IMG/VR virus record: IMGVR_UViG_3300031787_000680
Location: 1 to 27,429 of that record
DNA length: 27,429 bases
Origin: a virus
Direction: 5' to 3' (one strand)
The position numbers and the translations under genes are program-made. Shown here piece by piece: positions 22,545 through 26,940 of this stretch. Positions within the stretch are counted from its first letter, which is position 1. Each line of letters begins with the position of its first letter. The notes under the pieces are model-generated. The model was given only the letters and a program-made list of their open reading frames with translations. It searched no databases and was not told where the DNA came from.

Positions 22545-22812
22545 CCATCACCAGTTTGGCAGGTTTTTCTTTCTTAACTTTAACGAAACCGTATCCGTCG
22601 TGGTATACGCTATACTCACAACCATACACGTTCTCGTCAACAACTTCCCAGGATTCGTGGTCTACCTTAACAATAATGTAACCATAAACGCTGGCACCAA
22701 CTAACATATCACGACCCCACTTGTCTGCTGCTCGCTGAGAAGAATGCAGAGTCGGTTCGTTATAGAAACCGTTGGAGTCTTCGCCAATCACAATAGTTTG
22801 GAATTGAGTCAT
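22540..22812 (-). CDS. Small protein, unknown function, 90 aa
   Basis: Starts at the ATG at 22812 (MTQFQTIVIGEDSNGFYNEP); the open extension upstream crosses the promoter and is rejected. The middle carries SSQRAADKWGRDMLVGASVY and a beta-rich acidic part with several Tyr and Val; the end is Lys-rich (KVKKEKPAKLVMV). Possibly an alpha/beta fold. No known family recognised. Leader ACATTCATACCAAACAACCC, no Shine-Dalgarno. Confidence 0.7.
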   Translation of the reverse strand: MTQFQTIVIGEDSNGFYNEPTLHSSQRAADKWGRDMLVGASVYGYIIVKVDHESWEVVDENVYGCEYSVYHDGYGFVKVKKEKPAKLVMV

Positions 22813-22834
22813 TTGGGTTGTTTGGTATGAATGT

Positions 22835-22840
22835 AATATA
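22835..22840 (-). promoter_or_regulatory. Dyad-class promoter -10 for the 90-aa gene
   Basis: Minus-strand TATATT, preceded by ATCCCTAA; 30 bp from dyad 9. Confidence 0.55.
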
Positions 22841-22869
22841 TTAGGGATTGTGGCGAACCGCAACCCCCC

Positions 22870-22895
22870 TTGTGACAGTTCTCAGACTGTCACAA
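22870..22895 (-). promoter_or_regulatory. 24-bp dyad 9, perfect palindrome arms
   Basis: TTGTGACAGT/ACTGTCACAA, 10-bp perfect arms with a 6-base centre that holds the stop codon of the 49-aa gene. The most symmetric copy of the family. Confidence 0.75.
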
Positions 22896-23031
22896 GACCC
22901 TTTGAATGCATCAGAATCATATGATCTAGTGCATCACCCAGAGTAGAGCGAACATACTCATCTTTCAGCATTGAACTCTCATAAGCATCATAGAGTTTTG
23001 TATACAATTCATCAAACTGGGTTTGAGTCAT
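22882..23031 (-). CDS. Small helical protein, 49 aa
   Basis: ATG at 23031 gives MTQTQFDELYTKLYDAYESS followed by LKDEYVRSTLGDALDHMILM and HSKGLVTV. Two amphipathic helices; no motif. The C-terminal VTV and stop are encoded by dyad 9, giving the same ending as the 62-aa protein at 19239, another case where the dyad supplies the C-terminus. Confidence 0.7.
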   Translation of the reverse strand: MTQTQFDELYTKLYDAYESSMLKDEYVRSTLGDALDHMILMHSKGLVTV

Positions 23032-23057
23032 CGGGTGAATTTCTCAGGTATGAATGT

Positions 23058-23063
23058 AATATA
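23058..23063 (-). promoter_or_regulatory. Dyad-class promoter -10 for the 49-aa gene
   Basis: Minus-strand TATATT followed by ACATTCATACC, the same block as at 22835. 29 bp from dyad 10. It lies 8 bp past the stop of the 82-aa gene. Confidence 0.6.
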
Positions 23064-23070
23064 TCAGCAA

Positions 23071-23319
23071 TCAGCGGCGTTTGGTAGTTTTCTGTGCCAC
23101 TTGTACGACTGGCACATCGGTATTCAATTGTGCCTGCAATTGCTCCACAATCTTGTCAACGAACTGCAGCACGGTTTGCATCACCTTACGGGTCTTTTCT
23201 GCCCCGTTGTTTTCATTGAACGAACGCACAGCAAACTGTACAATTCCCACAACGATTGCGGCGATGGTAGCAACATTTAGAACCAAGGTTTGATAGAATT
23301 TAGAGGCGAAGAGTTTCAT
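23071..23319 (-). CDS. Single-pass membrane protein, 82 aa
   Basis: Starts at the ATG at 23319 (MKLFASKFYQTLVLNVATIA). One hydrophobic helix at about residues 10-31, then a charged helical region (40-65, coiled-coil-prone) and a basic end. N-terminus short and basic, so probably anchored in the inner membrane with the long tail in the cytoplasm. Small membrane proteins with this opening recur in cyanomyoviruses, to my recollection. Dyad 10 lies inside the coding sequence and encodes VPVVQVA (residues 69-75); 15 more bases of gene separate it from the stop. Confidence 0.75.
   Translation of the reverse strand: MKLFASKFYQTLVLNVATIAAIVVGIVQFAVRSFNENNGAEKTRKVMQTVLQFVDKIVEQLQAQLNTDVPVVQVAQKTTKRR
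23093..23116 (-). promoter_or_regulatory. 24-bp dyad 10, inside a coding sequence
   Basis: TGTGCCACTT, GTAC, GACTGGCACA. It sits within the 82-aa membrane protein gene yet keeps the 29-bp distance to the next -10 (23058-23063). Confidence 0.7.
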
Positions 23320-23370
23320 AATATTAATGGGATGGGAGGAGAATGTAGAGAATTCCTCAACCACGAACAT

Positions 23371-23376
23371 AGAATA
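23371..23376 (-). promoter_or_regulatory. Dyad-class promoter -10 for the membrane protein gene
   Basis: Minus-strand GGT-TATTCT; 30 bp from dyad 11. The leader is longer than elsewhere (about 45 bases). Confidence 0.55.
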
Positions 23377-23406
23377 ACCCCTCACAGAGCATTCTGCAAG
23401 GGGTCT

Positions 23407-23430
23407 TGTGCCACTTCGAGAACTGTCACA
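23407..23430 (-). promoter_or_regulatory. 24-bp dyad 11
   Basis: TGTGCCACTT, CGAG, AACTGTCACA; directly abuts the stop codon of the 50-aa gene (23431). Confidence 0.65.
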
Positions 23431-23583
23431 TTACATCAGGGGTTCGAATTCTTTCGTGGTAGCATAGACATCTTCGTCACCTTCGAGTTCTAGTAACTCT
23501 TTCCAGTTCATATTCTCTACATCTAGATCATCATAACACATGATGTCTAGAGTTACACGTACAAGGCGTTTCTGTGCAATCAT
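23431..23583 (-). CDS. Small acidic protein, 50 aa
   Basis: MIAQKRLVRVTLDIMCYDDL followed by DVENMNWKELLELEGDEDVY and TTKEFEPLM. One beta strand with a basic start, then a short acidic helix. The KRxVRVTLxxxCYDDL opening is a recurring cyanophage small-protein type, to my recollection; function unknown. The promoter TATACT at 23611-23616 lies upstream, with CGAGA/TCTCG arms at 23646-23664 in place of the usual 24-bp dyad. Confidence 0.75.
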   Translation of the reverse strand: MIAQKRLVRVTLDIMCYDDLDVENMNWKELLELEGDEDVYATTKEFEPLM

Positions 23584-23610
23584 GATAGTCTCGATGTGTG
23601 TTGTGTGTCT

Positions 23611-23616
23611 AGTATA
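23611..23616 (-). promoter_or_regulatory. Promoter -10 for the 50-aa gene
   Basis: Minus-strand TATACT. The arms CGAGA (23646-23650) and TCTCG (23660-23664) begin 29 bp upstream, the same distance as the dyads, but belong to the CTCGTCGAG family. Confidence 0.5.
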
Positions 23617-23763
23617 TCATGCATAATGCCGATATGCAAGTGCTTCGAGATCATGTGAGTCTCGTGCATAATCCTCGTCGAGTTCTATGTCTTGTGCATA
23701 ATACTCGTCGAGATCTGCATAATCATTTGTGTATGTATAGTCGAGATCGTAGTCGTCGTACAT
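23617..23763 (-). CDS. Possible 48-aa Asp/Tyr-rich protein inside the repeat array
   Basis: ATG at 23763 reads MYDDYDLDYTYTNDYADLDE with further LDE units and ends YRHYA. LDE is the translation of CTCGACGAG, so the repeated DNA motif is in frame at 23674 and 23704. Very acidic. The promoter TATACT (23794-23799) with flanking motif copies lies upstream. The reading frame may be a by-product of the repeats; composition is unlike any neighbour. Confidence 0.4.
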   Translation of the reverse strand: MYDDYDLDYTYTNDYADLDEYYAQDIELDEDYARDSHDLEALAYRHYA

Positions 23764-23793
23764 AAAACTCGTCGAGATTGAATGAACGTTGAT

Positions 23794-23799
23794 AGTATA
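23794..23799 (-). promoter_or_regulatory. Promoter -10 with flanking CTCGTCGAG sites
   Basis: Minus-strand TGC-TATACT. The 13-bp palindrome at 23806-23818 covers the spacer/-35 side and another copy (23768-23776) lies at about +15. A further TATACT is at 23822-23827. Confidence 0.5.
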
Positions 23800-23902
23800 G
23801 CACAAATCTCGACGAGATGCAAGTATAATGTATGCTAATCTAGTCGAGATTGTTGTATGTATATATGTATTCTCGTCGAGATTTTATGTGTTTCTCGTCG
23901 AG

Positions 23903-23931
23903 ATTCTAACATATTGTATAATGTTTGTCAA
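23903..23931 (-). promoter_or_regulatory. Consensus promoter flanked by CTCGTCGAG sites
   Basis: TTGACA (23926-23931), 17 bp, TAGAAT (23903-23908) on the minus strand. One motif copy lies just upstream of the -35 (23934-23942) and one spans the predicted start (23894-23902), the classic places for a repressor. Confidence 0.75.
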
Positions 23932-23974
23932 GTCTCGTCGAGTTTTTGTGCGTGTTCTCATAAGTCTCGTCGAG

Positions 23975-24052
23975 TTTTTGTGTGGGTCTCACAGTATTTT
24001 CGCGGGGGTGGGACTTGACAAACTGCGCGTCTTATGCTTCGCTCGCTTAGTC
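23975..24052. other. GC-rich spacer with one arm of a 12-bp inverted repeat
   Basis: No gene seen. GACTTGACAAAC at 24012-24023 (plus) is an exact inverted copy of the -35 region at 23922-23933. No -10 fits the plus-strand TTGACA, so this copy is not a promoter. The segment CGCGGGGGTGGG precedes it. Confidence 0.45.
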
Positions 24053-24075
24053 CACAAGAACCAGAGGCATTAATA
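24053..24075 (+). repeat. 23-bp direct repeat, copy 1
   Basis: Begins CACAAGAACCAGAGG and ends CATTAATA; identical to 24088-24110, 35 bp away. Confidence 0.85.
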
Positions 24076-24087
24076 AGCATTAAAGAA

Positions 24088-24110
24088 CACAAGAACCAGA
24101 GGCATTAATA
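24088..24110 (+). repeat. 23-bp direct repeat, copy 2
   Basis: Exact second copy. The 10-base core AAGAACCAGA occurs a third time at 24112-24121. GCATTAA also recurs between the copies. Confidence 0.85.
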
Positions 24111-24263
24111 TAAGAACCAGAAGGGTTTATAACAAGTTATCCACAGGTAATAGACCTTTTCCACAACGTTTTCCACAGAATGTTATAAAACACTAACATA
24201 TGTTTTTTAATACCTTTTTTAATTAAATTTAATAATTTTTGGTATAAATTGATACCGTTTATA

Positions 24264-24698
24264 CTACTCTATCACAAATTCCCAGAGATCATTATGAAAC
24301 TTCCACTTCTTACCTCTGTGAATATAAACATCTCCGTTCTGTGGATTATCAGGAGGAGTCGGAATATCATCTTCATCATAATTGACAATATCCTTTACTG
24401 CATCTACATAAGTTTCTTCAAACCATTCACCATCAACATCTAACCATTTACCAAGAGGACATCCTTCTAATGCGAACTTGGATTTAATCTCCACAAAACA
24501 TCCACACTCATAACATCTCTTTTGGTTCCTATCATACTTATCACAAGAATGACACGTTTGAATTCTTGCTCTTTGAATCTCTTCGGGTGCCATAACTTTA
24601 TCACCCGCAAGTACCTGACTCAGAATCTTTCCGGTGACCTTTGTTAGATTCTTTGCCTGGTCGGTTGCACTAGGATACTTTGGAGTTTCTTCATTCAT
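24264..24698 (-). CDS. Zinc-ribbon-type small phage protein, 144 aa
   Basis: Cys pattern C49-x2-C52 ... C62-x2-C65-G-C67 ... C80-P-x-GKW, consistent with a zinc ribbon. The N-terminal helix (residues 11-45) contains TKVTGKILSQVLAGDKVMAP. The C-terminus has an acidic linker, then PPDNPQNGDVYIHRGKKWKF, resembling a short module found in phage tail-associated proteins. Small proteins with this CxxC...CGC...CPxGKW pattern recur in cyanomyoviruses, to my recollection, without proven function. Its stop lies 8 bp from the AT-rich part of the putative origin. An AT-rich TATAAATT (late-like) is upstream of the ATG. Confidence 0.8.
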   Translation of the reverse strand: MNEETPKYPSATDQAKNLTKVTGKILSQVLAGDKVMAPEEIQRARIQTCHSCDKYDRNQKRCYECGCFVEIKSKFALEGCPLGKWLDVDGEWFEETYVDAVKDIVNYDEDDIPTPPDNPQNGDVYIHRGKKWKFHNDLWEFVIE

Positions 24699-24725
24699 AA
24701 GAGTTTAACCTATCTACTAATTAAT

Positions 24726-24890
24726 TTATACATTATCCGAGAATACTGGTATGATTTCGATCTGAGTACATCCCTGCTTTCTTATAACTTCTTCCCAAAA
24801 TGTTGCATCTTCAATTTTTAGAAATACTGCCTTCTGTTTTCCATAGTGCCCTTTCTTCTTGGGTTTCAGATACACAACGCTGTATTTCAT
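24726..24890 (-). CDS. Small basic protein, unknown function, 54 aa
   Basis: Starts at the ATG at 24890 (MKYSVVYLKPKKKGHYGKQK), then AVFLKIEDATFWEEVIRKQG and a beta end QIEIIPVF. An alpha/beta pattern typical of small cyanophage proteins. It begins inside the 86-aa gene in another frame (80-bp overlap), which is unusually long. A longer start at 24938 would overlap more and adds a hydrophobic tail of doubtful reality. Confidence 0.7.
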   Translation of the reverse strand: MKYSVVYLKPKKKGHYGKQKAVFLKIEDATFWEEVIRKQGCTQIEIIPVFSDNV

Positions 24891-25071
24891 AATTAGGAAA
24901 GTGATGAGTACGAAGAGCATTATACACAATAAATGCATTCGTAATAAAAATGGACAAAAACATAATCAGGCGAAGCACTGCAACTTTATCCGCCTCTTCA
25001 TTATTCTTACCAGACTTTTCCCCCAGTGCCTTTGCGATGATTCTCCACAAATTACTTCTCTCTTTCATCAT
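24811..25071 (-). CDS. Single-pass membrane protein with overlapping C-terminus, 86 aa
   Basis: MMKERSNLWRIIAKALGEKS is followed by a charged segment, then a hydrophobic helix at 31-52 (VAVLRLIMFLSIFITNAFIV). Such proteins in cyanophages usually stop soon after the membrane helix, to my recollection. Here the frame runs on for about 30 residues across the start of the next gene, probably because an ancestral stop was lost. The start overlaps the previous stop (ATGA). Likely an inner-membrane protein of unknown role. Confidence 0.75.
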   Translation of the reverse strand: MMKERSNLWRIIAKALGEKSGKNNEEADKVAVLRLIMFLSIFITNAFIVYNALRTHHFPNYEIQRCVSETQEERALWKTEGSISKN

Positions 25072-25259
25072 TTCTCCGATTCTTTAAGAAGATAAACATT
25101 CTTCCAATCATGACGACTCACAAGCAAACAAACATCCCGTGATCGATGCTCAAAGGTATTCACACAAATAGTAATATAAGACTCACAGATGAATCTTACC
25201 GTACCAACATTATGTCTGTACTTAACTTCCAGTCCTTCATAGAAAGAGTTGTAATTCAT
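25068..25259 (-). CDS. Small beta-rich protein, 63 aa
   Basis: MNYNSFYEGLEVKYRHNVGT, then VRFICESYITICVNTFEHRS and a C-terminus VYLLKESEK. The alternation of strands (GTVRFICESYITICV) suggests a small barrel, as in SH3-like or translation-type domains. It overlaps both neighbours by 4 bp (ATGA), so it is translationally coupled. Recurs in cyanophages, to my recollection; function unknown. Confidence 0.8.
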   Translation of the reverse strand: MNYNSFYEGLEVKYRHNVGTVRFICESYITICVNTFEHRSRDVCLLVSRHDWKNVYLLKESEK

Positions 25260-25549
25260 ACAAAACAGGACTCAAGAACAGTTTTGATTAAGGGCATTGC
25301 GGTATAGTTGCGAGTATCACTAATATTCACCTTATCTCCGCACTTGGAGGAGTTAATAGGCGCATAATACTCTCTCTTCTTTGGATTGTAGAATCCCCAG
25401 ATTGTCCGAGTTGATTTACCAAGGTTATAATCAAAAGTAAGATTACAACGCAACCAAATGGAAATAAGACGAGCACCGAAGTTTTCATATTCATACTGGT
25501 AACCCTCGGGTGGTTGATGAGGGAAATCACAAATCGTCAAGTCTGTCAT
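25256..25549 (-). CDS. Small protein, unknown function, 97 aa
   Basis: Starts at the ATG at 25549 (MTDLTICDFPHQPPEGYQYE), 23 bp inside the end of the coiled-coil gene; the longer start at 25603 overlaps that gene much more. Aromatic-rich (NFGARLISIWLRCNLTFDYN; TIWGFYNPKKREYYAPINSS), predicted mostly beta. Four Cys but no clear metal pattern. Ends with ATGA overlap to the 63-aa gene. Confidence 0.75.
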   Translation of the reverse strand: MTDLTICDFPHQPPEGYQYEYENFGARLISIWLRCNLTFDYNLGKSTRTIWGFYNPKKREYYAPINSSKCGDKVNISDTRNYTAMPLIKTVLESCFV

Positions 25550-25685
25550 TGAATTCCTGAATAATGCGAATTTCTTCTTCAAGTATCTGTATCTTTGATT
25601 CAAGTTGTTGAATCTTCTCTTGGTATTGTTGCCTCAATTCTCCAAGCATCGAATTGGAATGGGCAACATTTGGAGTCGTTGACAT
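25527..25685 (-). CDS. Coiled-coil protein, 52 aa
   Basis: MSTTPNVAHSNSMLGELRQQ leads into YQEKIQQLESKIQILEEEIR, with Leu/Ile in a/d positions for about five heptads, so probably a dimeric coiled coil. The start at 25685 lies one base after the preceding stop; the longer frame to 25739 overlaps the 77-aa gene and is rejected. No specific function. Confidence 0.75.
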   Translation of the reverse strand: MSTTPNVAHSNSMLGELRQQYQEKIQQLESKIQILEEEIRIIQEFNDRLDDL

Positions 25686-25686
25686 A

Positions 25687-25920
25687 TCAGGTAACAAAGG
25701 ACGAAACAATACGGGATTCTTCGTTCTGGTCCAGAACAAATCTCTGTGCCTTGACTACATTTTCCATAATCTTATTATCATAAACATGATCATAAGAAAC
25801 TTCACCATCTCTCAGAATATCATGGCACTGAGTATCATTAGAGGCAATCACACTAATGACTCCACCATATTCAGAAGAAGGGAACGGAACCCAATAATCA
25901 ACAATATAAAGATACTTCAT
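25687..25920 (-). CDS. Small protein, unknown function, 77 aa
   Basis: MKYLYIVDYWVPFPSSEYGG and then VISVIASNDTQCHDILRDGE: a beta-alpha start resembling other small cyanophage proteins. The C-terminal half is charged and helical. First gene after a near-consensus promoter (25944-25972) and likely first cistron of the overlapping series down to 24726. Confidence 0.75.
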   Translation of the reverse strand: MKYLYIVDYWVPFPSSEYGGVISVIASNDTQCHDILRDGEVSYDHVYDNKIMENVVKAQRFVLDQNEESRIVSSFVT

Positions 25921-25943
25921 TTTCTTTGGTAAATTACTCCTTC

Positions 25944-25972
25944 AGTTTAATATGAATGTTGATATCTGTCAA
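25944..25972 (-). promoter_or_regulatory. Host-type promoter for the 25920-24726 gene series
   Basis: TTGACA (25967-25972), 17 bp, TAAACT (25944-25949) on the minus strand. The -35 overlaps the stop region of the 76-aa gene. GAAGGAG follows the -10. Confidence 0.6.
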
Positions 25973-26199
25973 GCAAACTCATCAACCTGATAACCAACTT
26001 CGGTCACCTTGATCGTGCCGTTTGAATTCTTATAAAGTTTTTCGATCCAATAGAGTCTGTTTCCGGTAGATGCCACAGAATAATCATCATAGACGCGAAT
26101 TCCATTTTGTTCATCAATCCAGTGTTCGGCAACAAGTGCATTTTCCCGGTCGTGGAATAGTCCTTCATAAGGAACAAATTCAAGTGAGCTGTATTTCAT
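25969..26199 (-). CDS. Small protein, unknown function, 76 aa
   Basis: MKYSSLEFVPYEGLFHDREN, then an acidic alpha/beta body with NRLYWIEKLYKNSNGTIKVT. The last codons overlap the -35 of the next promoter. Separated by 27 bp from the 44-aa gene upstream. No motif recognised. Confidence 0.7.
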   Translation of the reverse strand: MKYSSLEFVPYEGLFHDRENALVAEHWIDEQNGIRVYDDYSVASTGNRLYWIEKLYKNSNGTIKVTEVGYQVDEFA

Positions 26200-26226
26200 A
26201 ATCGTAGTAATGATAGTGTATCTTAT

Positions 26227-26361
26227 TTAAACAAATTCAAGTAGAAAGTATTCGATTGGAAGATTCAATTCTTGTGCCTTTTGTGCATAGAGTTCTCCTA
26301 GAATTTCTGGTGCATCCTCAAATACAATTAGCATTGCATCATACCAGGCATCATCAATCAT
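26227..26361 (-). CDS. Small acidic helical protein, 44 aa
   Basis: ATG at 26361 gives MIDDAWYDAMLIVFEDAPEI, then LGELYAQKAQELNLPIEYFL and four more residues. Two amphipathic helices. It starts 6 bp after the methyltransferase-like gene stops, preceded by GGGGAA-TAATAACC (weak Shine-Dalgarno). Whole product is acidic; unknown function. Confidence 0.7.
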   Translation of the reverse strand: MIDDAWYDAMLIVFEDAPEILGELYAQKAQELNLPIEYFLLEFV

Positions 26362-26367
26362 AGGTTA

Positions 26368-26940
26368 TTACAGGGGAAGAACTGCCTCACTAGGAGATCG
26401 TTGTGCTAATTTTGAAGTTGGTATATTCAGTTCCTCCATTATAATTTGTTTTGGTAGGAAGTTCCAGCAATAGTAACTGCTGCTGAATGTAATCTTATCA
26501 TTTGGGCGACCATCAGGGCTCACAAACTTCATACGTTTATCAAACATCAGAAGTTGCAGATCCTTGTCCTTGAACAACTGCTTGGGAGCACCATCATTCA
26601 ACCACGTATTTGTCATAATCAGGGCAAATGGTTTCTCAAATGAGAGTGCCCGTTCAAAGAACTTACGCTTGTTTGTGAATGGTGGATTGGATACAATCAC
26701 GTCCCAATCAAAGTTTGGAGTATAGGTGAGAAAATCTTGTCCCGTTGAAATGTGTGTAGAAATGACTAAGTTTTGTGCGCCAATTTGCTTGACAAACTCA
26801 CTCTCTTTGGTATCAAATGGGCACCATACTTTTGCATTCTTAGGAATGTACTTGAGAATAGGAGTCACACCATATTTTGGAGTGTAACATTCATCATTAT
26901 TCCCTTCAGAATACATTAGTTTGCCACTATCAATTGTCAT
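26368..26940 (-). CDS. N6-adenine methyltransferase-like protein, 190 aa
   Basis: Class I SAM-dependent methyltransferase features: motif IV NPPF at residues 85-88 in DVIVSNPPFTNKRKFFERAL, the signature of amino-group (adenine N6) methylation, and a motif I region KVWCPFDTKESEFVKQ at 37-52 in which the Asp ends the SAM-binding strand. The order (motif I then IV) and 190-aa size fit a minimal phage methylase lacking a separate recognition domain. The ATG overlaps the stop of the nuclease-like gene (ATGA), so they are expressed together. It could modify phage DNA or, less likely, RNA. Confidence 0.7.
   Translation of the reverse strand: MTIDSGKLMYSEGNNDECYTPKYGVTPILKYIPKNAKVWCPFDTKESEFVKQIGAQNLVISTHISTGQDFLTYTPNFDWDVIVSNPPFTNKRKFFERALSFEKPFALIMTNTWLNDGAPKQLFKDKDLQLLMFDKRMKFVSPDGRPNDKITFSSSYYCWNFLPKQIIMEELNIPTSKLAQRSPSEAVLPL

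Larger units (their letters stand above)
23674..23974. repeat. CTCGTCGAG operator-like array, eight copies
   Basis: CTCGTCGAG occurs at 23674, 23704, 23768, 23872, 23894, 23934 and 23966; its reverse complement CTCGACGAG is at 23808, where it is extended to a 13-bp palindrome ATCTCGACGAGAT. Degenerate copies are near 23740 and 23842. Spacing is irregular (20-64 bp). The copies flank several minus-strand -10 boxes (23794, 23822, 23903). Confidence 0.8.
24053..24256. other. Putative replication origin with DnaA boxes
   Basis: In order: two and a half direct repeats (24053-24121), then TTATCCACA at 24137-24145 (the canonical DnaA box), TTTTCCACA at 24157-24165 and TTTTCCACA at 24169-24177 (the form reported for cyanobacterial DnaA boxes), all in one orientation. 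Next comes a 60-base segment (24181-24240) with only 7 G/C, which would serve as the unwinding element, containing the palindrome AACATATGTT (24195-24204). GGTAT/ATACC arms close the region at 24241-24256. No gene lies here. The arrangement is that of an iteron/DnaA origin; T4 itself starts replication from RNA-primed origins without DnaA. Confidence 0.6.

Noticed and set aside
22871-22894. TGTGA/TCACA as CRP sites
   Set aside because: CRP half-sites are 6 bp apart; here they are 14 bp apart and the arms extend inward (CAGT/ACTG), so it is a different site.
18337-23430. The dyads as rho-independent terminators
   Set aside because: No T-run follows any of them on the minus strand, one sits within a coding sequence, one follows no protein gene, and spacing is fixed to the next promoter instead of the previous stop.
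23674-23974. CRISPR array
   Set aside because: The repeated unit is only 9 bp, spacing is irregular and one copy is inverted.
24012-24023. Plus-strand promoter from TTGACA at 24015
   Set aside because: No -10-like hexamer at 16-18 bp, and no plus-strand gene follows.
23828-24073. 81-codon plus-strand frame with repeated LVE units
   Set aside because: The repeats are the CTCGTCGAG motif read in another frame; it covers the promoter array and has no ribosome site.
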